Shown here: positions 49,813 to 59,438 of the stretch, piece by piece | Layout of the letters: the number at the start of each line of letters is the position of its first letter | Position numbering within the stretch: the stretch's first letter is position 1 | NCBI RefSeq assembly: GCF_023715645.1 | Contig: NZ_JAMBOP010000001.1 | Span: 124,001 to 188,000, forward strand | Source of the DNA: Bacillus cytotoxicus | Lineage (GTDB): Bacteria > Bacillota > Bacilli > Bacillales > Bacillaceae_G | Length of the DNA stretch: 64,000 bases | Direction of reading: 5' to 3' | Notes under the pieces: generated by a model | What the model saw: only the letters and a program-made list of their open reading frames with translations | Database searches by the model: none | What the model was told of the DNA's origin: nothing | Program-made: the position numbers and the translations under genes

Positions 49813-51954
49813 TCACAATTTTGTCAATATATAGGTGCTAATTGGAGCAATAGAAATTGTATCTCCCTCAAACGAAGAAATTGAATTTTCTTGTGCCTTT
49901 CCCTCATTTGCAAGGATGTGCCATGTACCACCTTTAGGCAAAGAAACCGTTTGCTCCTCTATTCCGTTATGAAATAACACAATAATTTCTTTCCACGTTC
50001 CAAACTGCCCGACATCTTGTAAATAATATGAAACGACAGAAGGAGTTGTATCAAAAAAAGACACATGTCTCTTAATGAATTCAGAAGATGTAAAACGAAA
50101 GGCCCCGTGTGATTTGCGAATCCGAATGATTCCCTTTATATAAGAAATTGTTTCTTCTTCTCGCTCTTTTTGATCCCAGTCTATTTGATTGATACAGTCC
50201 GGGGCATTATAGCTATTTTCATTTCCTTGCTTTGTGCGATAAAATTCTTGACCAGCATGTAAAAACGGAATCCCTTGCGATAATAATGTCATCGTTGTCG
50301 CAAGGCGATGGCGACGTTTTTGCATATGTTCCACTTCTTTATTGCTGCTAATAATCTTATCCCACATCGTCATATTATCGTGACATTCTACATAGTTAAT
50401 ACTTTGTACAGGTTCTATAAATAAACTCTTCTGTTTTTCATAGGGGATACTTCCTGTAAGCAAGTATCGGATATGCTCTTTATTTGTTGTATCTCCAAGC
50501 GCATATCCGTGTTTTTGCACGTCAAATGTACTTCCCTTAATCCCATCGCGAAATTGATCATTAAACTGAGCGATACATGGTAGTTTTGCTGCATTTTGTA
50601 ATGTTGCCTTTTGATCCGAAGCAAGCGGTGTTTGTAAATCCCATCCTTCGCCTAATAATATGACATGCTCTTTTACTTTATTTACTTTCTGCCGAATTTC
50701 GTTCATTGTCGCAATATCTAAAATTCCCATTAAATCAAACCGAAAACCATCCACCTTATACTCTGTTAACCAATATAGAACGGAATCGATAATAAATCTT
50801 CGTACCATACTGCGTTCTGAGGCAATATCATTCCCAACCCCCGTCCCATTTGATGGCATTCCATTTTCATCATGCCGAAAATAATAGCCTGGAACAAGCT
50901 TTTCAAAAGAAGATGTTTCTCTTTCATACACATGGTTATAAACCACATCGATAATGACGCGCAGACCATTTCGATGAAACGCTTGAATCATTTGTTTACA
51001 TTCAATAATGCGATTGTACGGATCACACGGATTTGTTGCATAACTACCATTTGGAACATTGTAAAATAACGGATTATACCCCCAATTATATGTTGCAAAT
51101 GGCTCCTTCTCATCAACTCCGGCGTACTGGTGAATCGGTAATAGTTCAAGATGTGTAACGCCTAATTCCTTTATATAAGACAGGCCTGTTAACGTCCCTC
51201 GTTCTCCTGTCGTTCCTTCTTCTGCTAAACCGAGATATTTTCCTTTATACATTGCGCCGCTATGAGGATGAACTGTCACATCTCGAATATGCGCTTCATA
51301 AATAACAGCATCGGTCATAGAAGTCATAGGAGGCAGCGATTCCTCATCTTGCACATATGTTTTCGCAAGGTTTACGACAATTCCATACGTACCATTTACA
51401 GACACTGATTTTGCATATGGATCAACCGCTTCTCGCCAAATTAAATTAACGCAAACAAGAAAGGTATATTTCGCACCATCCCAGTCTCCCGCTAACTCGC
51501 AACTCCAAACACCCGTTTCCTGTGCTTCCATTTCATAATCTTTATACACTGCCCCGGTTTCATAAATGCGAACTTTTGCTTTTGTAGCTGTCGGCGCCCA
51601 CACTTTAAATACAGTTTGATTACTGGAATAAGAAGCACCTAAATCGCGCCCTTCATACATATATAACTCATCAAATTTCTCTGTCCGAATAACAGCGCCC
51701 ATCTGTAAGTCCGTTTCTGCCCCCTGTTCATCACGTATCATATAACAGTTACTCAATGTAATGGGTTCGCTCACTTTACATTCATATTTCGTTGCATGTG
51801 GAAGAGAGGTGATACATTCGATTGTAAGCTCCCATTCATTTGCACCTTGTTGTAAATGGAATACGCTACTCGTCCCGTACGCATGCGGAAGTAAAACTGT
51901 AATTTTATCCATTTCATCTAAATATGCTTCAAATGTACGCTGTATGCTTAACAT
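49813..51954 (-). CDS. pulA: Type I pullulanase
   Basis: This 713-residue alpha-1,6-glucosidase of GH13_14 cuts branch points in pullulan and glycogen debris. It has an N-terminal CBM48 (VFKVWAPTATKAKVRIYETG), YNWGYNPLFYNVPNGSYATNP (the pullulanase YNWGYDP motif, with N for D), VIIDVVYNHV, DGFRFDLMGILD (nucleophile aspartate), ILLGEGWDL (acid glutamate) and VECHDNMTMWD. No signal peptide is present, so it is intracellular like AmyX of B. subtilis, which has the same neighbours. ATG 51954 follows TAGGAGGGGGGG. A cre-like site lies about 60 bp upstream. Confidence 0.95.
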   Translation of the reverse strand: MLSIQRTFEAYLDEMDKITVLLPHAYGTSSVFHLQQGANEWELTIECITSLPHATKYECKVSEPITLSNCYMIRDEQGAETDLQMGAVIRTEKFDELYMYEGRDLGASYSSNQTVFKVWAPTATKAKVRIYETGAVYKDYEMEAQETGVWSCELAGDWDGAKYTFLVCVNLIWREAVDPYAKSVSVNGTYGIVVNLAKTYVQDEESLPPMTSMTDAVIYEAHIRDVTVHPHSGAMYKGKYLGLAEEGTTGERGTLTGLSYIKELGVTHLELLPIHQYAGVDEKEPFATYNWGYNPLFYNVPNGSYATNPCDPYNRIIECKQMIQAFHRNGLRVIIDVVYNHVYERETSSFEKLVPGYYFRHDENGMPSNGTGVGNDIASERSMVRRFIIDSVLYWLTEYKVDGFRFDLMGILDIATMNEIRQKVNKVKEHVILLGEGWDLQTPLASDQKATLQNAAKLPCIAQFNDQFRDGIKGSTFDVQKHGYALGDTTNKEHIRYLLTGSIPYEKQKSLFIEPVQSINYVECHDNMTMWDKIISSNKEVEHMQKRRHRLATTMTLLSQGIPFLHAGQEFYRTKQGNENSYNAPDCINQIDWDQKEREEETISYIKGIIRIRKSHGAFRFTSSEFIKRHVSFFDTTPSVVSYYLQDVGQFGTWKEIIVLFHNGIEEQTVSLPKGGTWHILANEGKAQENSISSFEGDTISIAPISTYILTKL

Positions 51955-52008
51955 ATGTACCCCCCCTCCTAAGAGACATTCCATTTTCTATAGTATATTC
52001 AAAAAATC

Positions 52009-52022
52009 AGAAAACGTTTTCA
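52009..52022 (-). promoter_or_regulatory. cre-like site before pullulanase
   Basis: TGAAAACGTTTTCT on the minus strand, a near-perfect palindrome with one mismatch to the cre consensus. It overlaps the thpR stop codon and lies about 60 bp before the pullulanase start, as expected for CcpA repression. Confidence 0.78.
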
Positions 52023-52574
52023 AGCTTTTGTATTCTGTAAAGATATTTCATAAATTGTCTCATACTTCGGCACCCGTTCTACATGCGTTTCATATAACGT
52101 TACTGTTTCCACTTCAAATATACGCGGCGGCAGGGTAGGTAGCTGATTTTTCTTAAATGCTTCTCCTCCCTTCCATTTACGTGCCACGGTAATATGAGGA
52201 TGATACGGACGCGTTTCTAATTGAAAACCATTTCTCTCACATATCGTATACACCTGTTTTTGTAAATCAAACAAAGCCTGTTCTTCTTCCACCCCTGCCC
52301 AAAACACACGCGGCTGTTCTTTTACACCAAATGTATGACACCCTTGCAATGTAAGTGAAAAACAGGGCATTTTAGCCAGTTGCTGTAAGTCTTGTTTCAA
52401 TTTTTTAAGTCGTCCTTCCTCAACACTCCCTAAAAACGACAGTGTAATATGATAATCTTCTTTATACACCCAAGAACGAAACGGGGTCGTTTCTTCTATC
52501 ATCTCTTTCCACTCTGCCAGGACATTCTTTATCTCATTTGGTAATTTCACTGCAACAAAATAATGCCTTGCCAC
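52020..52574 (-). CDS. thpR: RNA 2',3'-cyclic phosphodiesterase
   Basis: This 184-residue member of the 2H phosphoesterase superfamily has two H-x-T/S-x motifs: DYHITLSFLG (near residue 43) and PYHPHITVARKW (near 130). It opens cyclic 2',3' ends of RNA or tRNA fragments, and is annotated LigT-like in older genomes. GTG 52574 follows AAAGGAGAGAGAAAT. The gene precedes pullulanase in the same direction, with 65 bp between start and stop. Confidence 0.92.
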   Translation of the reverse strand: MARHYFVAVKLPNEIKNVLAEWKEMIEETTPFRSWVYKEDYHITLSFLGSVEEGRLKKLKQDLQQLAKMPCFSLTLQGCHTFGVKEQPRVFWAGVEEEQALFDLQKQVYTICERNGFQLETRPYHPHITVARKWKGGEAFKKNQLPTLPPRIFEVETVTLYETHVERVPKYETIYEISLQNTKA

Positions 52575-52690
52575 ATTTCTCTCTCCTTTTCCTACGATAC
52601 ATCTATTATTCGTGTGAAGTTATTTCTCCATACATATGAAACAAGCCGCTCTCCTAATCGAAAGCGGTTCATTCATTAAGTACAATTTTT

Positions 52691-53150
52691 CAGCACACCA
52701 GTCGCCGGTATAGAAAACAAAAAGTGACTCGCACTCATTCCCTCCCTTTGTTTTCACACGGCACGTGGCAACAATAGGAACTGACCGCTCCTACGCATAA
52801 CCAGTTCCTCTCACCTACTAAAAAAAAGAAGGTTTTTATTCTTTTCCGCACAACAGTCGCCGGTATAGAAAACAAAAAGTGGCTCGCACTCATTTCCTCT
52901 CTTTGTCTTCACACGGCACGTGGCAACAATAAGCCCTGACCGCTCCTACGCATAACCAGTTCCTCTCACCTACTAAAAAAAAGAAGGTTTTTATTCTTTT
53001 CCGCACAACAGTCATCGGTATAGAAAACATAACGTTCCCTACACTCGCTTCCTCCCTGTGTTTACACATGGCACGTGGTAAAAATAAGCCCTGACCGCTC
53101 CTACGCATGGCCAGTCCCTCTCGCCCACCTAAGAAAAGAAAGGTTTTAGG
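52691..53150 (+). repeat. Three tandem 155-bp hairpin-core units
   Basis: GTCGCCGGTATAGAAAAC recurs at 52701 and 52856, and as GTCATCGGTATAGAAAAC at 53011, 155 bp apart each time. Each unit carries CACGGCACGTGGCAACAAT or a close form and TGACCGCTCCTACGCAT, then CCTACTAAAAAAAAGAAGG. It is the only tandem array of the family in the window. It fills the 600-bp gap between thpR and pepV. Confidence 0.88.
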
Positions 53151-53176
53151 TTTTACGTTTTACGTTTTACGTTTTT
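53151..53176. repeat. Short tandem GTTTTAC repeat
   Basis: GTTTTAC is repeated three times, then GTTTTTTAC, just before the pepV stop. It is probably a slippage product. Confidence 0.7.
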
Positions 53177-54582
53177 TACTTCGCTAATTCATAAACAGCA
53201 TGTGCATAAATCGCTGTCGCCTTAAGCAAATCCTCAATCTCAATATACTCATCTTTTTGATGCGCTAATTCTTCTTTCCCTGGGAATAGCGGACCGAACG
53301 CAACCCCAGCTTCCAATGAACGTGCATATGTACCGCCGCCAATTGCTAATAACTCGGCTTTTTCGCCTGTTTGTTCTTCATATACACGCTGAAGTGTACG
53401 AATTAATACATGATCTTTATCAACGTGATGTGGGCGAGAATCTGACACATTTGTAATAGCAAAGTCTTTTGCATTCACGTAATTTGTTAATGTTTGCAGC
53501 GTTCCTTCTAAGTTTGTTGTAACTGGATAACGAATGTTTAATCCTAGCTTACCGCCTTCTTCTTTTGTATAAGAAAGAAGACCAACGTTTACTGTCAATG
53601 GACCTGTAATCTCATCTGCATACGCAATGCCAGCCTTTTCTCCAAGCGTATCATTTGTGAATGTTTCTGCCGCTAAACTAGCAAATGCGACGCCTTGTTC
53701 ATCTAAAGAGATTGTTGTTAAGAAGTTCACAAGTGTTAAGCCCGCATTTTCTCCTTGTTCCGGTGTGGAACCGTGTGCCGAAACACCTTTTATTTGCAGT
53801 GTAACTGTATTTCCTTCTACAATTACTTTCCCGTTTTTCTTTCCTTCTTGTACATATTTCTCATACTGACTTGCAAGTTCTACTGCTTTTTTGCTCGTTA
53901 AGACAGCTTCCGCAAAGTCAGGAACCATATTTAATCGGCGCCCTGATGAGAAAGATACTAATTCATTTTCTCCTGCTACATATTCTTTTTTATTTTGAAC
54001 GACATATAAATCGCAAATTCCTTTTTCCGCATTAATAATTGGAAAATCTGCATCTGGGGCAAATCCCATCGTCGGCATTTCTTCGTGTTTAAAGTAATGG
54101 TCTACACACTTCCAGTTACTTTCTTCATCCGTTCCTAAAATCATGCGCACGCGTTTTGAAAGAGGAAACCCTAATTCTTTTACAATTTTCATTGCGTAGT
54201 AAGCTGCCATTGTTGGACCTTTATCATCAATCGCACCGCGTGCAAAGATTTTACCGTCGCGAATATCAGCGCTATATGCCGGCGTTGTCCAGCCGTCTCC
54301 TTCTGGTACGACATCAACGTGACATAAAATACCAACAATTTCTTCTCCTTGTCCCATTTCTAAATGCCCTGCATATCCTTCTAAATTTTTCGAAAGAAAT
54401 CCGTCAGTCTCTCCCTTATCTAACATGAAAGATAATGCTTTTGCTACACCTTCTCCAAACGGTGCACCTTCTTTTGCCGTTTCCTCTTCCCATACACTTT
54501 TAATTTGTAAAAATTGCTGTACATCATGGATTAGAGCATCTTTTCGTTTCTCTACTTCTTGCATCCAATTTATATTTGTCAT
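53176..54582 (-). CDS. pepV: Dipeptidase PepV (M20 family)
   Basis: This 468-residue dinuclear zinc dipeptidase has ILCHVDVVPEGDGW (first zinc histidine and the D-V-V-P aspartate), FARGAIDDKGPTMAAYYAMK (bridging aspartate), ILGTDEESNWKCVDHYF (catalytic E-E pair), FAPDADFPIINAEKG and the C-terminal AIGGGTYARSLEAGVAFGPLFPG (histidine region changed to AR/GPLFPG as in PepV). It cleaves diverse dipeptides in the cytoplasm. B. subtilis YtjP is the counterpart. GAAGGTGGAAGT precedes ATG. Confidence 0.94.
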   Translation of the reverse strand: MTNINWMQEVEKRKDALIHDVQQFLQIKSVWEEETAKEGAPFGEGVAKALSFMLDKGETDGFLSKNLEGYAGHLEMGQGEEIVGILCHVDVVPEGDGWTTPAYSADIRDGKIFARGAIDDKGPTMAAYYAMKIVKELGFPLSKRVRMILGTDEESNWKCVDHYFKHEEMPTMGFAPDADFPIINAEKGICDLYVVQNKKEYVAGENELVSFSSGRRLNMVPDFAEAVLTSKKAVELASQYEKYVQEGKKNGKVIVEGNTVTLQIKGVSAHGSTPEQGENAGLTLVNFLTTISLDEQGVAFASLAAETFTNDTLGEKAGIAYADEITGPLTVNVGLLSYTKEEGGKLGLNIRYPVTTNLEGTLQTLTNYVNAKDFAITNVSDSRPHHVDKDHVLIRTLQRVYEEQTGEKAELLAIGGGTYARSLEAGVAFGPLFPGKEELAHQKDEYIEIEDLLKATAIYAHAVYELAK

Positions 54583-54873
54583 ACTTCCACCTTCTTCTAT
54601 GTTCTCTCTTTCATCATAGCAAACGATCTCCTTTTATGCTAGCAAGCTCAAATTTAATAACGAACAATTATGATATTTCAGATAATTTAAATTGGTTTTT
54701 TCTTATTTTTTTAAATTATTTGCAGGAATTTGACGTTTTACGTAGAAATTCATAAGTATAGTTGGTCAAGAGAAACAAAATGTCAACAACTTTCTTTCTA
54801 TAAACTCTATCATATGTTAAAATTTTGTAAAACTTGAGCAAGTTAGAGTATCATTTTTTTTTTATGGAGTACA

Positions 54874-54936
54874 ATGGATACAAAGGCCAACTTTCCTGAA
54901 TGGGTCAAAAAACTTGTAGAGGAGTGGTTTTTTTGA
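54874..54936 (+). CDS. 20-codon leader ORF overlapping the ytzE start
   Basis: ATG 54874 (after TATGGAGTACA) reads MDTKANFPEWVKKLVEEWFF and stops at TGA 54934-54936, which overlaps the TTG start of ytzE by 3 bases. The ytzE ribosome site (GTAGAGGAGTGG) lies within it. The peptide is amphipathic and coding-like. The arrangement suggests translational coupling. It could also be a remnant of a longer N-terminus. The 54583-54873 stretch upstream has no other feature. Confidence 0.5.
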   Translation: MDTKANFPEWVKKLVEEWFF

Positions 54937-55157
54937 TAAAACCTACAACTACTCGTATGCTAACACGCATTAAATCAATCTATATGTACATTAATGAGAA
55001 AGGCACCGTAACGACGAAAGACCTTGTAGATGAGTTCGGGATCACACCGCGAACGATACAGCGCGATCTGAATGTGTTGCAATTTAATGAACTCGTGTAT
55101 AGCCCTTGCCGCGGCAAATGGACAACAACAGGAAAGAAAGTGAGAATGACCTCGTAA
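54933..55157 (+). CDS. ytzE: Small DeoR-type HTH protein YtzE
   Basis: This 74-residue protein is made almost entirely of a DeoR-like winged helix (MLTRIKSIYMYINEKGTVTT, then KDLVDEFGITPRTIQRDLNVLQFNELV, shown in part). It lacks the sugar-binding domain of true DeoR regulators. TTG 54933 is the start, supported by GAGGAGTGG. It matches B. subtilis YtzE in length and position between ytjP and rsuA. The target is unknown. Confidence 0.87.
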   Translation: MIKPTTTRMLTRIKSIYMYINEKGTVTTKDLVDEFGITPRTIQRDLNVLQFNELVYSPCRGKWTTTGKKVRMTS

Positions 55158-55185
55158 TGAGTATAACTTGATTATTATATACATA

Positions 55186-55222
55186 CCCCATTCTTAATAA
55201 AAAGAATGGGGGTCTTTTTGCA
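55186..55222 (+). terminator. Terminator of ytzE
   Basis: CCCCATTCTT pairs with AAGAATGGGG around AATAAA, followed by GTCTTTTT. Confidence 0.85.
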
Positions 55223-55325
55223 CTCGTTTCATCTATTTGTTTTAACATCGCACGCGGCAAAAAAAGGTCCTGACCACTTCTATGCATCGCCAGAACCTCT
55301 CGCCCATCAAAAAAAGAAAAGCTTT
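55216..55325 (+). repeat. Hairpin-core repeat
   Basis: It contains ATCGCACGCGGCAAAAAAAGG and TGACCACTTCTATGCATCG, then CCCATCAAAAAAAGAAAAG. The next copy begins 65 bp on. Confidence 0.7.
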
Positions 55326-55391
55326 TATACTCTTGTATTTATGTATAAATCCATTTTGATTTCTCATCCTCTAATTCACTGCTTACTAAAA

Positions 55392-55516
55392 CAAAAAGTG
55401 ACTTCCTCTCGTTTCATCTCTCTGTTTTAAGATCGCACGTGGCAAAAAAAGGCCCTGACCGCTTCTATGCATCGCCAGAACCTCTCGCCCATCAAAAAAA
55501 GAAAGGGTTTTTATAT
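55392..55516 (+). repeat. Hairpin-core repeat
   Basis: A close copy of the one at 55216 (TGACCGCTTCTATGCATCG; CCCATCAAAAAAAGAAAGG), in the same orientation. The two fill the 55158-55525 gap with the ytzE terminator. Confidence 0.72.
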
Positions 55517-55525
55517 TTTTTATCC

Positions 55526-56254
55526 TTACATCTCTACTTGATTATTACAAGACTTCAACAATTCCACTTCTTCTTCTGTCAATTCACGGTACTGCCCAAG
55601 CTCTAATTCCTCATCCAATACTAAAGGCCCCATCTCTGTGCGCTTTAAGTACACAACCTTTTTCCCTACCGCTTCAAACATGCGCTTTACTTGATGAAAT
55701 TTCCCTTCTGTAATAACAAGTTCAATTTCAGACACGTCATCACTTTCTAGAATTGTTAGTTCACCTGGCTTTGTTTCATAGCCATCATCTAAAATAACGC
55801 CTTTTTTGAATGCTGCAACATCTTCTTCTGTCACTTTCCCAGCTATTCTCGCAAAGTACTTTTTCGGCACGTGCTTTTTCGGAGAAAGAAGTTGATGCGT
55901 TAGCTTTCCGTCATTTGTTAATAAAAGAAAACCTTCTGTATCAATATCGAGTCTTCCAACTGGGAATGGATCAAAAATTGCATCATCCATTTCTAATAAA
56001 TCGATAACTGTTTCATGATTGTCATCTTCTGTTGCCGAAATAACCCCTTGTGGTTTATGCATCATTAAGTATACAAATTCTTTATACTCGACTACTTCAC
56101 CGTGAATCGTAACTTCTTGTTCTTCCACGTTCACATGATATTTTGCATCTTTCACTGATACGCCATCTATTTTAACAACGCCGTCTTTTAATAGTTTTTT
56201 TACTTCTTTACGGCTACCATGGCCCATGTTTGCTAATAATTTATCTAATCTCAT
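55526..56254 (-). CDS. 16S rRNA pseudouridine(516) synthase, RsuA type
   Basis: This 242-residue enzyme has an N-terminal S4 RNA-binding domain (MRLDKLLANMGHGSRKEVKK, LLKDGVVKIDG) and an RsuA/RluB-type catalytic domain with VGRLDIDTEGFLLLTNDG, in which D103 is the catalytic aspartate, and the C-terminal ITEGKFHQVKRMFEAVGKKV. It corresponds to B. subtilis YtzG. Modification of U516 in 16S rRNA is inferred from family. CAGGTGAAACG precedes ATG. Confidence 0.92.
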   Translation of the reverse strand: MRLDKLLANMGHGSRKEVKKLLKDGVVKIDGVSVKDAKYHVNVEEQEVTIHGEVVEYKEFVYLMMHKPQGVISATEDDNHETVIDLLEMDDAIFDPFPVGRLDIDTEGFLLLTNDGKLTHQLLSPKKHVPKKYFARIAGKVTEEDVAAFKKGVILDDGYETKPGELTILESDDVSEIELVITEGKFHQVKRMFEAVGKKVVYLKRTEMGPLVLDEELELGQYRELTEEEVELLKSCNNQVEM

Positions 56255-56298
56255 CGTTTCACCTGCTTTATATAATTAGAAAAAGAGAGGCGCACAAT

Positions 56299-57948
56299 TT
56301 ACGCCCCTTTCGTTTTTATCTTCAATCTACCACCAAGTTTGCGCTGAATCTTCTCTAAAAATTCACCGCCAAATACTCTCTCTATTACGCCGGTACGATA
56401 CGCTAAATAGCCGTACACAGCCGCTCCTCCGATTGCACAAATAAAGACCGTAACAAGTGCCGCAAACCGGTTTGTCTCATATGGAAGCATAAAGGAAAGA
56501 ATCCATAATAATACTTTAACAACTACAAGCATCACCGCTGTTAATACTGCAATTTGAAACGTTCGTTTATACACAAGTGCAAATGAGAAGTGAGCATACT
56601 TTCGAATTTGTTTATTTGTATACCAAATGGATACGGCGAACCCGACACCTGTCGCTACGACCGCTCCAATCGGTCCAAAATAACGAATGAACACCACGTT
56701 ACATAATAATTTTAAAATAACGCCCATGCCAAGTGCAACGATCGCATGCTTTTGCTGGTTAATCCCTTGCAAAATAGCTGCTGTTACTGTGAATAATGCA
56801 AACAATAACGCGACTGGAGCGTACCACATTAATATTTTCCCGCCGAGCGGATCAGCTTCATAAAATGCGGTATAAATTGGATATGCTAAAGTCGATATTC
56901 CAACGACAGCTGGTAATGTTAAAAACATATTTATTTGAAACGTTTGAGTAATTTGCTGTTTCAAATAACGGAACTGCCCTTCTGTAAACGACTTTGTAAT
57001 CGCTGGTACGAGCGTTAAGCTGTATGCCGTTGCAAGCGATACTGGAATCATAATTAACTTATGCGTCCACATTGTAAAAATACCAAGGGCACGTTCGGCA
57101 ATATCCCCTTGTCCAATAGCTTGCATAATTGCGTTAAACGTTAACGTATCAATTTGCTGATAAAGCGGAATCGTTAACCCAATGACAACATAAGGAATCG
57201 CATAAGCAAACAGTTCTTTAAATAAGTCAAATGTTCGAACTGTTGATTCTGGTACGTTTTGATTGATGATATATTGATCTAAATGATGCCTTCGCTTCAT
57301 CCAATACCAAATGAGGACAGCCAATGCTCCGACAGCGGAAACAAACGCTGCAAATGTCGCCACGCCAACTGCTGTTGCGACTGAACCTTTCATTACTTTT
57401 ATAACGATAAAACTACCTATAAGTAAAAAGACAATACGAATAATTTGTTCAATAATTTGTGAAACGGTCGTTGGTCCCATTGATTGGTACCCTTGAAAAT
57501 AACCGCGAATTAAACTCGCCGCTGGTACAACAAGAAGTGCAAAGCTAACGAGACGAATAATCATTGTGACATCTTCTAAGCTGTTATGTAAACTTTTCTT
57601 CCCTAGCATTGCCTCAGCAAACAACGGTGCTGTCATATACAAGACTAAAAAGGAAAGAATTCCGCTTATGATCATCATAACCATACCAGAGCGAAACATT
57701 CTCCGGCTCGTCTTATAATCTCCAAGCGCATTGTATTTCGAAACAAACTTCGAAACTGCAAGCGGCACCCCTGCCGTTGCGATACTTAAAAAGATTGTAT
57801 ATGGAATATATCCATACGTATATAACGTCCCGCCTTCTGTGCCAACTAACGCATGAAACGGAAAAACATAAATCATGCCGAGTAACTTCACTAAAAATGT
57901 CCCAAGCGTCACAATAAGCGTTCCGCGTAAAAATTTTGAATCGGACAT
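56299..57948 (-). CDS. ytgP: Polysaccharide/lipid II flippase YtgP (MurJ-like)
   Basis: This 549-residue MOP-superfamily protein has about 14 membrane helices. It starts KFLRGTLIVTLGTFLVKLLGM and has SIATAGVPLAVSKFVSKYNALG, RGYFQGYQSMGPTTVSQIIEQ and LAPVALLFALFTVTAAILQGINQQ-type sequence. B. subtilis YtgP (MurJ) moves lipid II across the membrane, redundantly with Amj. Start 57948 is set by GGAGGATTTTTTT. It lies between rsuA and the divergent ytfP, as in B. subtilis. Confidence 0.92.
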   Translation of the reverse strand: MSDSKFLRGTLIVTLGTFLVKLLGMIYVFPFHALVGTEGGTLYTYGYIPYTIFLSIATAGVPLAVSKFVSKYNALGDYKTSRRMFRSGMVMMIISGILSFLVLYMTAPLFAEAMLGKKSLHNSLEDVTMIIRLVSFALLVVPAASLIRGYFQGYQSMGPTTVSQIIEQIIRIVFLLIGSFIVIKVMKGSVATAVGVATFAAFVSAVGALAVLIWYWMKRRHHLDQYIINQNVPESTVRTFDLFKELFAYAIPYVVIGLTIPLYQQIDTLTFNAIMQAIGQGDIAERALGIFTMWTHKLIMIPVSLATAYSLTLVPAITKSFTEGQFRYLKQQITQTFQINMFLTLPAVVGISTLAYPIYTAFYEADPLGGKILMWYAPVALLFALFTVTAAILQGINQQKHAIVALGMGVILKLLCNVVFIRYFGPIGAVVATGVGFAVSIWYTNKQIRKYAHFSFALVYKRTFQIAVLTAVMLVVVKVLLWILSFMLPYETNRFAALVTVFICAIGGAAVYGYLAYRTGVIERVFGGEFLEKIQRKLGGRLKIKTKGA

Positions 57949-58101
57949 AAAAAAATCCTCCTCCATTATTCAAAACGCTGAACTCCAACTTTTGTATTGT
58001 ACCATACTTTCCGCTCGAAGCAGTATATCCCTTCATTTTTCTTTTCTATGAAAACATGATATTCTTGAATGCAGCAAAATAAGAAAATGAGGTCGATTTA
58101 T

Positions 58102-59367
58102 ATGCATTATGATGTAATTGTCATTGGTGGAGGTCCTTCTGGATTAATGGCAGCAATCGGTGCCGCTGAAGAAGGCGCACGCGTCTTACTTCTTGATAAG
58201 GGCGACAAATTAGGAAGAAAGCTTGCCATTTCTGGCGGTGGACGCTGCAACGTAACAAACCGTCTTCCGCTCGATGAAATTGTAAAACATATTCCGGGAA
58301 ATGGTCGTTTCTTATACAGTGCCTTTTCTATTTTTAATAATGAAGATATTATTCAGTTCTTCGAAAAGCTTGGCGTAAAATTAAAAGAAGAAGATCATGG
58401 CCGTATGTTTCCTGTATCAAACAAGGCACAGTCCGTTGTAGATGCACTGCTAACACGTTTAAAGGAACTGCGCGTTACGATTCGGACAAATCTTCCTGTT
58501 AAAACTGTAGAGTACGAAAATGGCCAAACGAAAGCGGTCATCCTGCAAAATGGCGAAGTGATTGAAACGAACCATGTTGTTATTGCCGTTGGCGGGAAAT
58601 CTGTACCACATACAGGTTCTACCGGAGATGGCTACGCTTGGGCAGAAAAAGCAGGACATACCATTACAGAATTATTCCCGACGGAAGTACCACTCCTTTC
58701 GAGTGAACCATTTATTCGCGACCGTACATTACAAGGCATAGCACTTCGTGATGTAGAACTAAGCGTATTAAATCCAAAAGGAAAAGCGGTTATCTCTCAT
58801 AAAATGGATATGCTCTTTACCCACTTCGGTGTGTCTGGGCCAGCTGCTCTTCGCTGCAGTCAGTTCGCCTTGAAAACGATGAAAAAGTTCAAAACAAACA
58901 AAGTAACAATGAGCATCGATGCGCTTCCAGGGGAACATAGCGAACAACTCTTCCAGCTCATGATGAAACAAATGAAAGAAGATCCTAAAAAAGCAGTGAA
59001 AAATGTACTAAAAGGCTATGTGCCGGAGCGTTATTTCTTATTCCTATTAGAGAAAAATGAAATTGACGGCAGTCAGCAATGCGGACAAATTTCTCATGAA
59101 AAAATCCGTGCTCTTGCTGCAGACTTCAAAGGGTTTACTTTTAGCGTAAATGGAACGCAGCCACTTGAAAAAGCATTCGTAACAGGCGGCGGCGTGTCAG
59201 TGAAAGAAATTAATCCGAAAGAAATGTCATCCAAGGTCATGAACGGCTTATATTTCTGCGGAGAGATTCTTGATATTCATGGTTATACGGGCGGGTATAA
59301 TATTACTTCCGCATTCGTTACAGGACGAATTGCTGGAATGACTGCTGGTCAAAATGCTACCATATAG
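58102..59367 (+). CDS. ytfP: NAD(P)/FAD-dependent oxidoreductase YtfP (HI0933-like)
   Basis: This 421-residue flavoprotein has an N-terminal FAD motif [21 protein letters not shown], the HI0933-family block [54 protein letters not shown] and the C-terminal [19 protein letters not shown] with [22 protein letters not shown]. Its physiological reaction is not known. Start 58102 is set by ATGAGGTCGATTTAT. It is divergent from ytgP. Confidence 0.93.
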   Translation: MHYDVIVIGGGPSGLMAAIGAAEEGARVLLLDKGDKLGRKLAISGGGRCNVTNRLPLDEIVKHIPGNGRFLYSAFSIFNNEDIIQFFEKLGVKLKEEDHGRMFPVSNKAQSVVDALLTRLKELRVTIRTNLPVKTVEYENGQTKAVILQNGEVIETNHVVIAVGGKSVPHTGSTGDGYAWAEKAGHTITELFPTEVPLLSSEPFIRDRTLQGIALRDVELSVLNPKGKAVISHKMDMLFTHFGVSGPAALRCSQFALKTMKKFKTNKVTMSIDALPGEHSEQLFQLMMKQMKEDPKKAVKNVLKGYVPERYFLFLLEKNEIDGSQQCGQISHEKIRALAADFKGFTFSVNGTQPLEKAFVTGGGVSVKEINPKEMSSKVMNGLYFCGEILDIHGYTGGYNITSAFVTGRIAGMTAGQNATI

Positions 59368-59373
59368 TAGTAA

Positions 59374-59404
59374 AAAAGGAGCCTAATCACAGACTCCTTT
59401 TCAT
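59374..59404 (+). terminator. Terminator of ytfP
   Basis: AAAAGGAG ... CTCCTTTT around CCTAATCACAGA, with T-rich sequence after. Confidence 0.7.
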
Positions 59405-59438
59405 TATGTAATTGTAAAAAAGCAAAAGGGGAAAACAG

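Noticed and set aside
52890-53108. Minus-strand frames through the hairpin-core repeats, also seen at 55084 and 60943
   Set aside because: They read the repeat units themselves, so the same peptides recur at unrelated places; there is no sign of a gene.
52691-53150. Tandem 155-bp repeats as a CRISPR array
   Set aside because: Repeat units are 155 bp without alternating unique spacers of 30-40 bp, and no cas genes are present.
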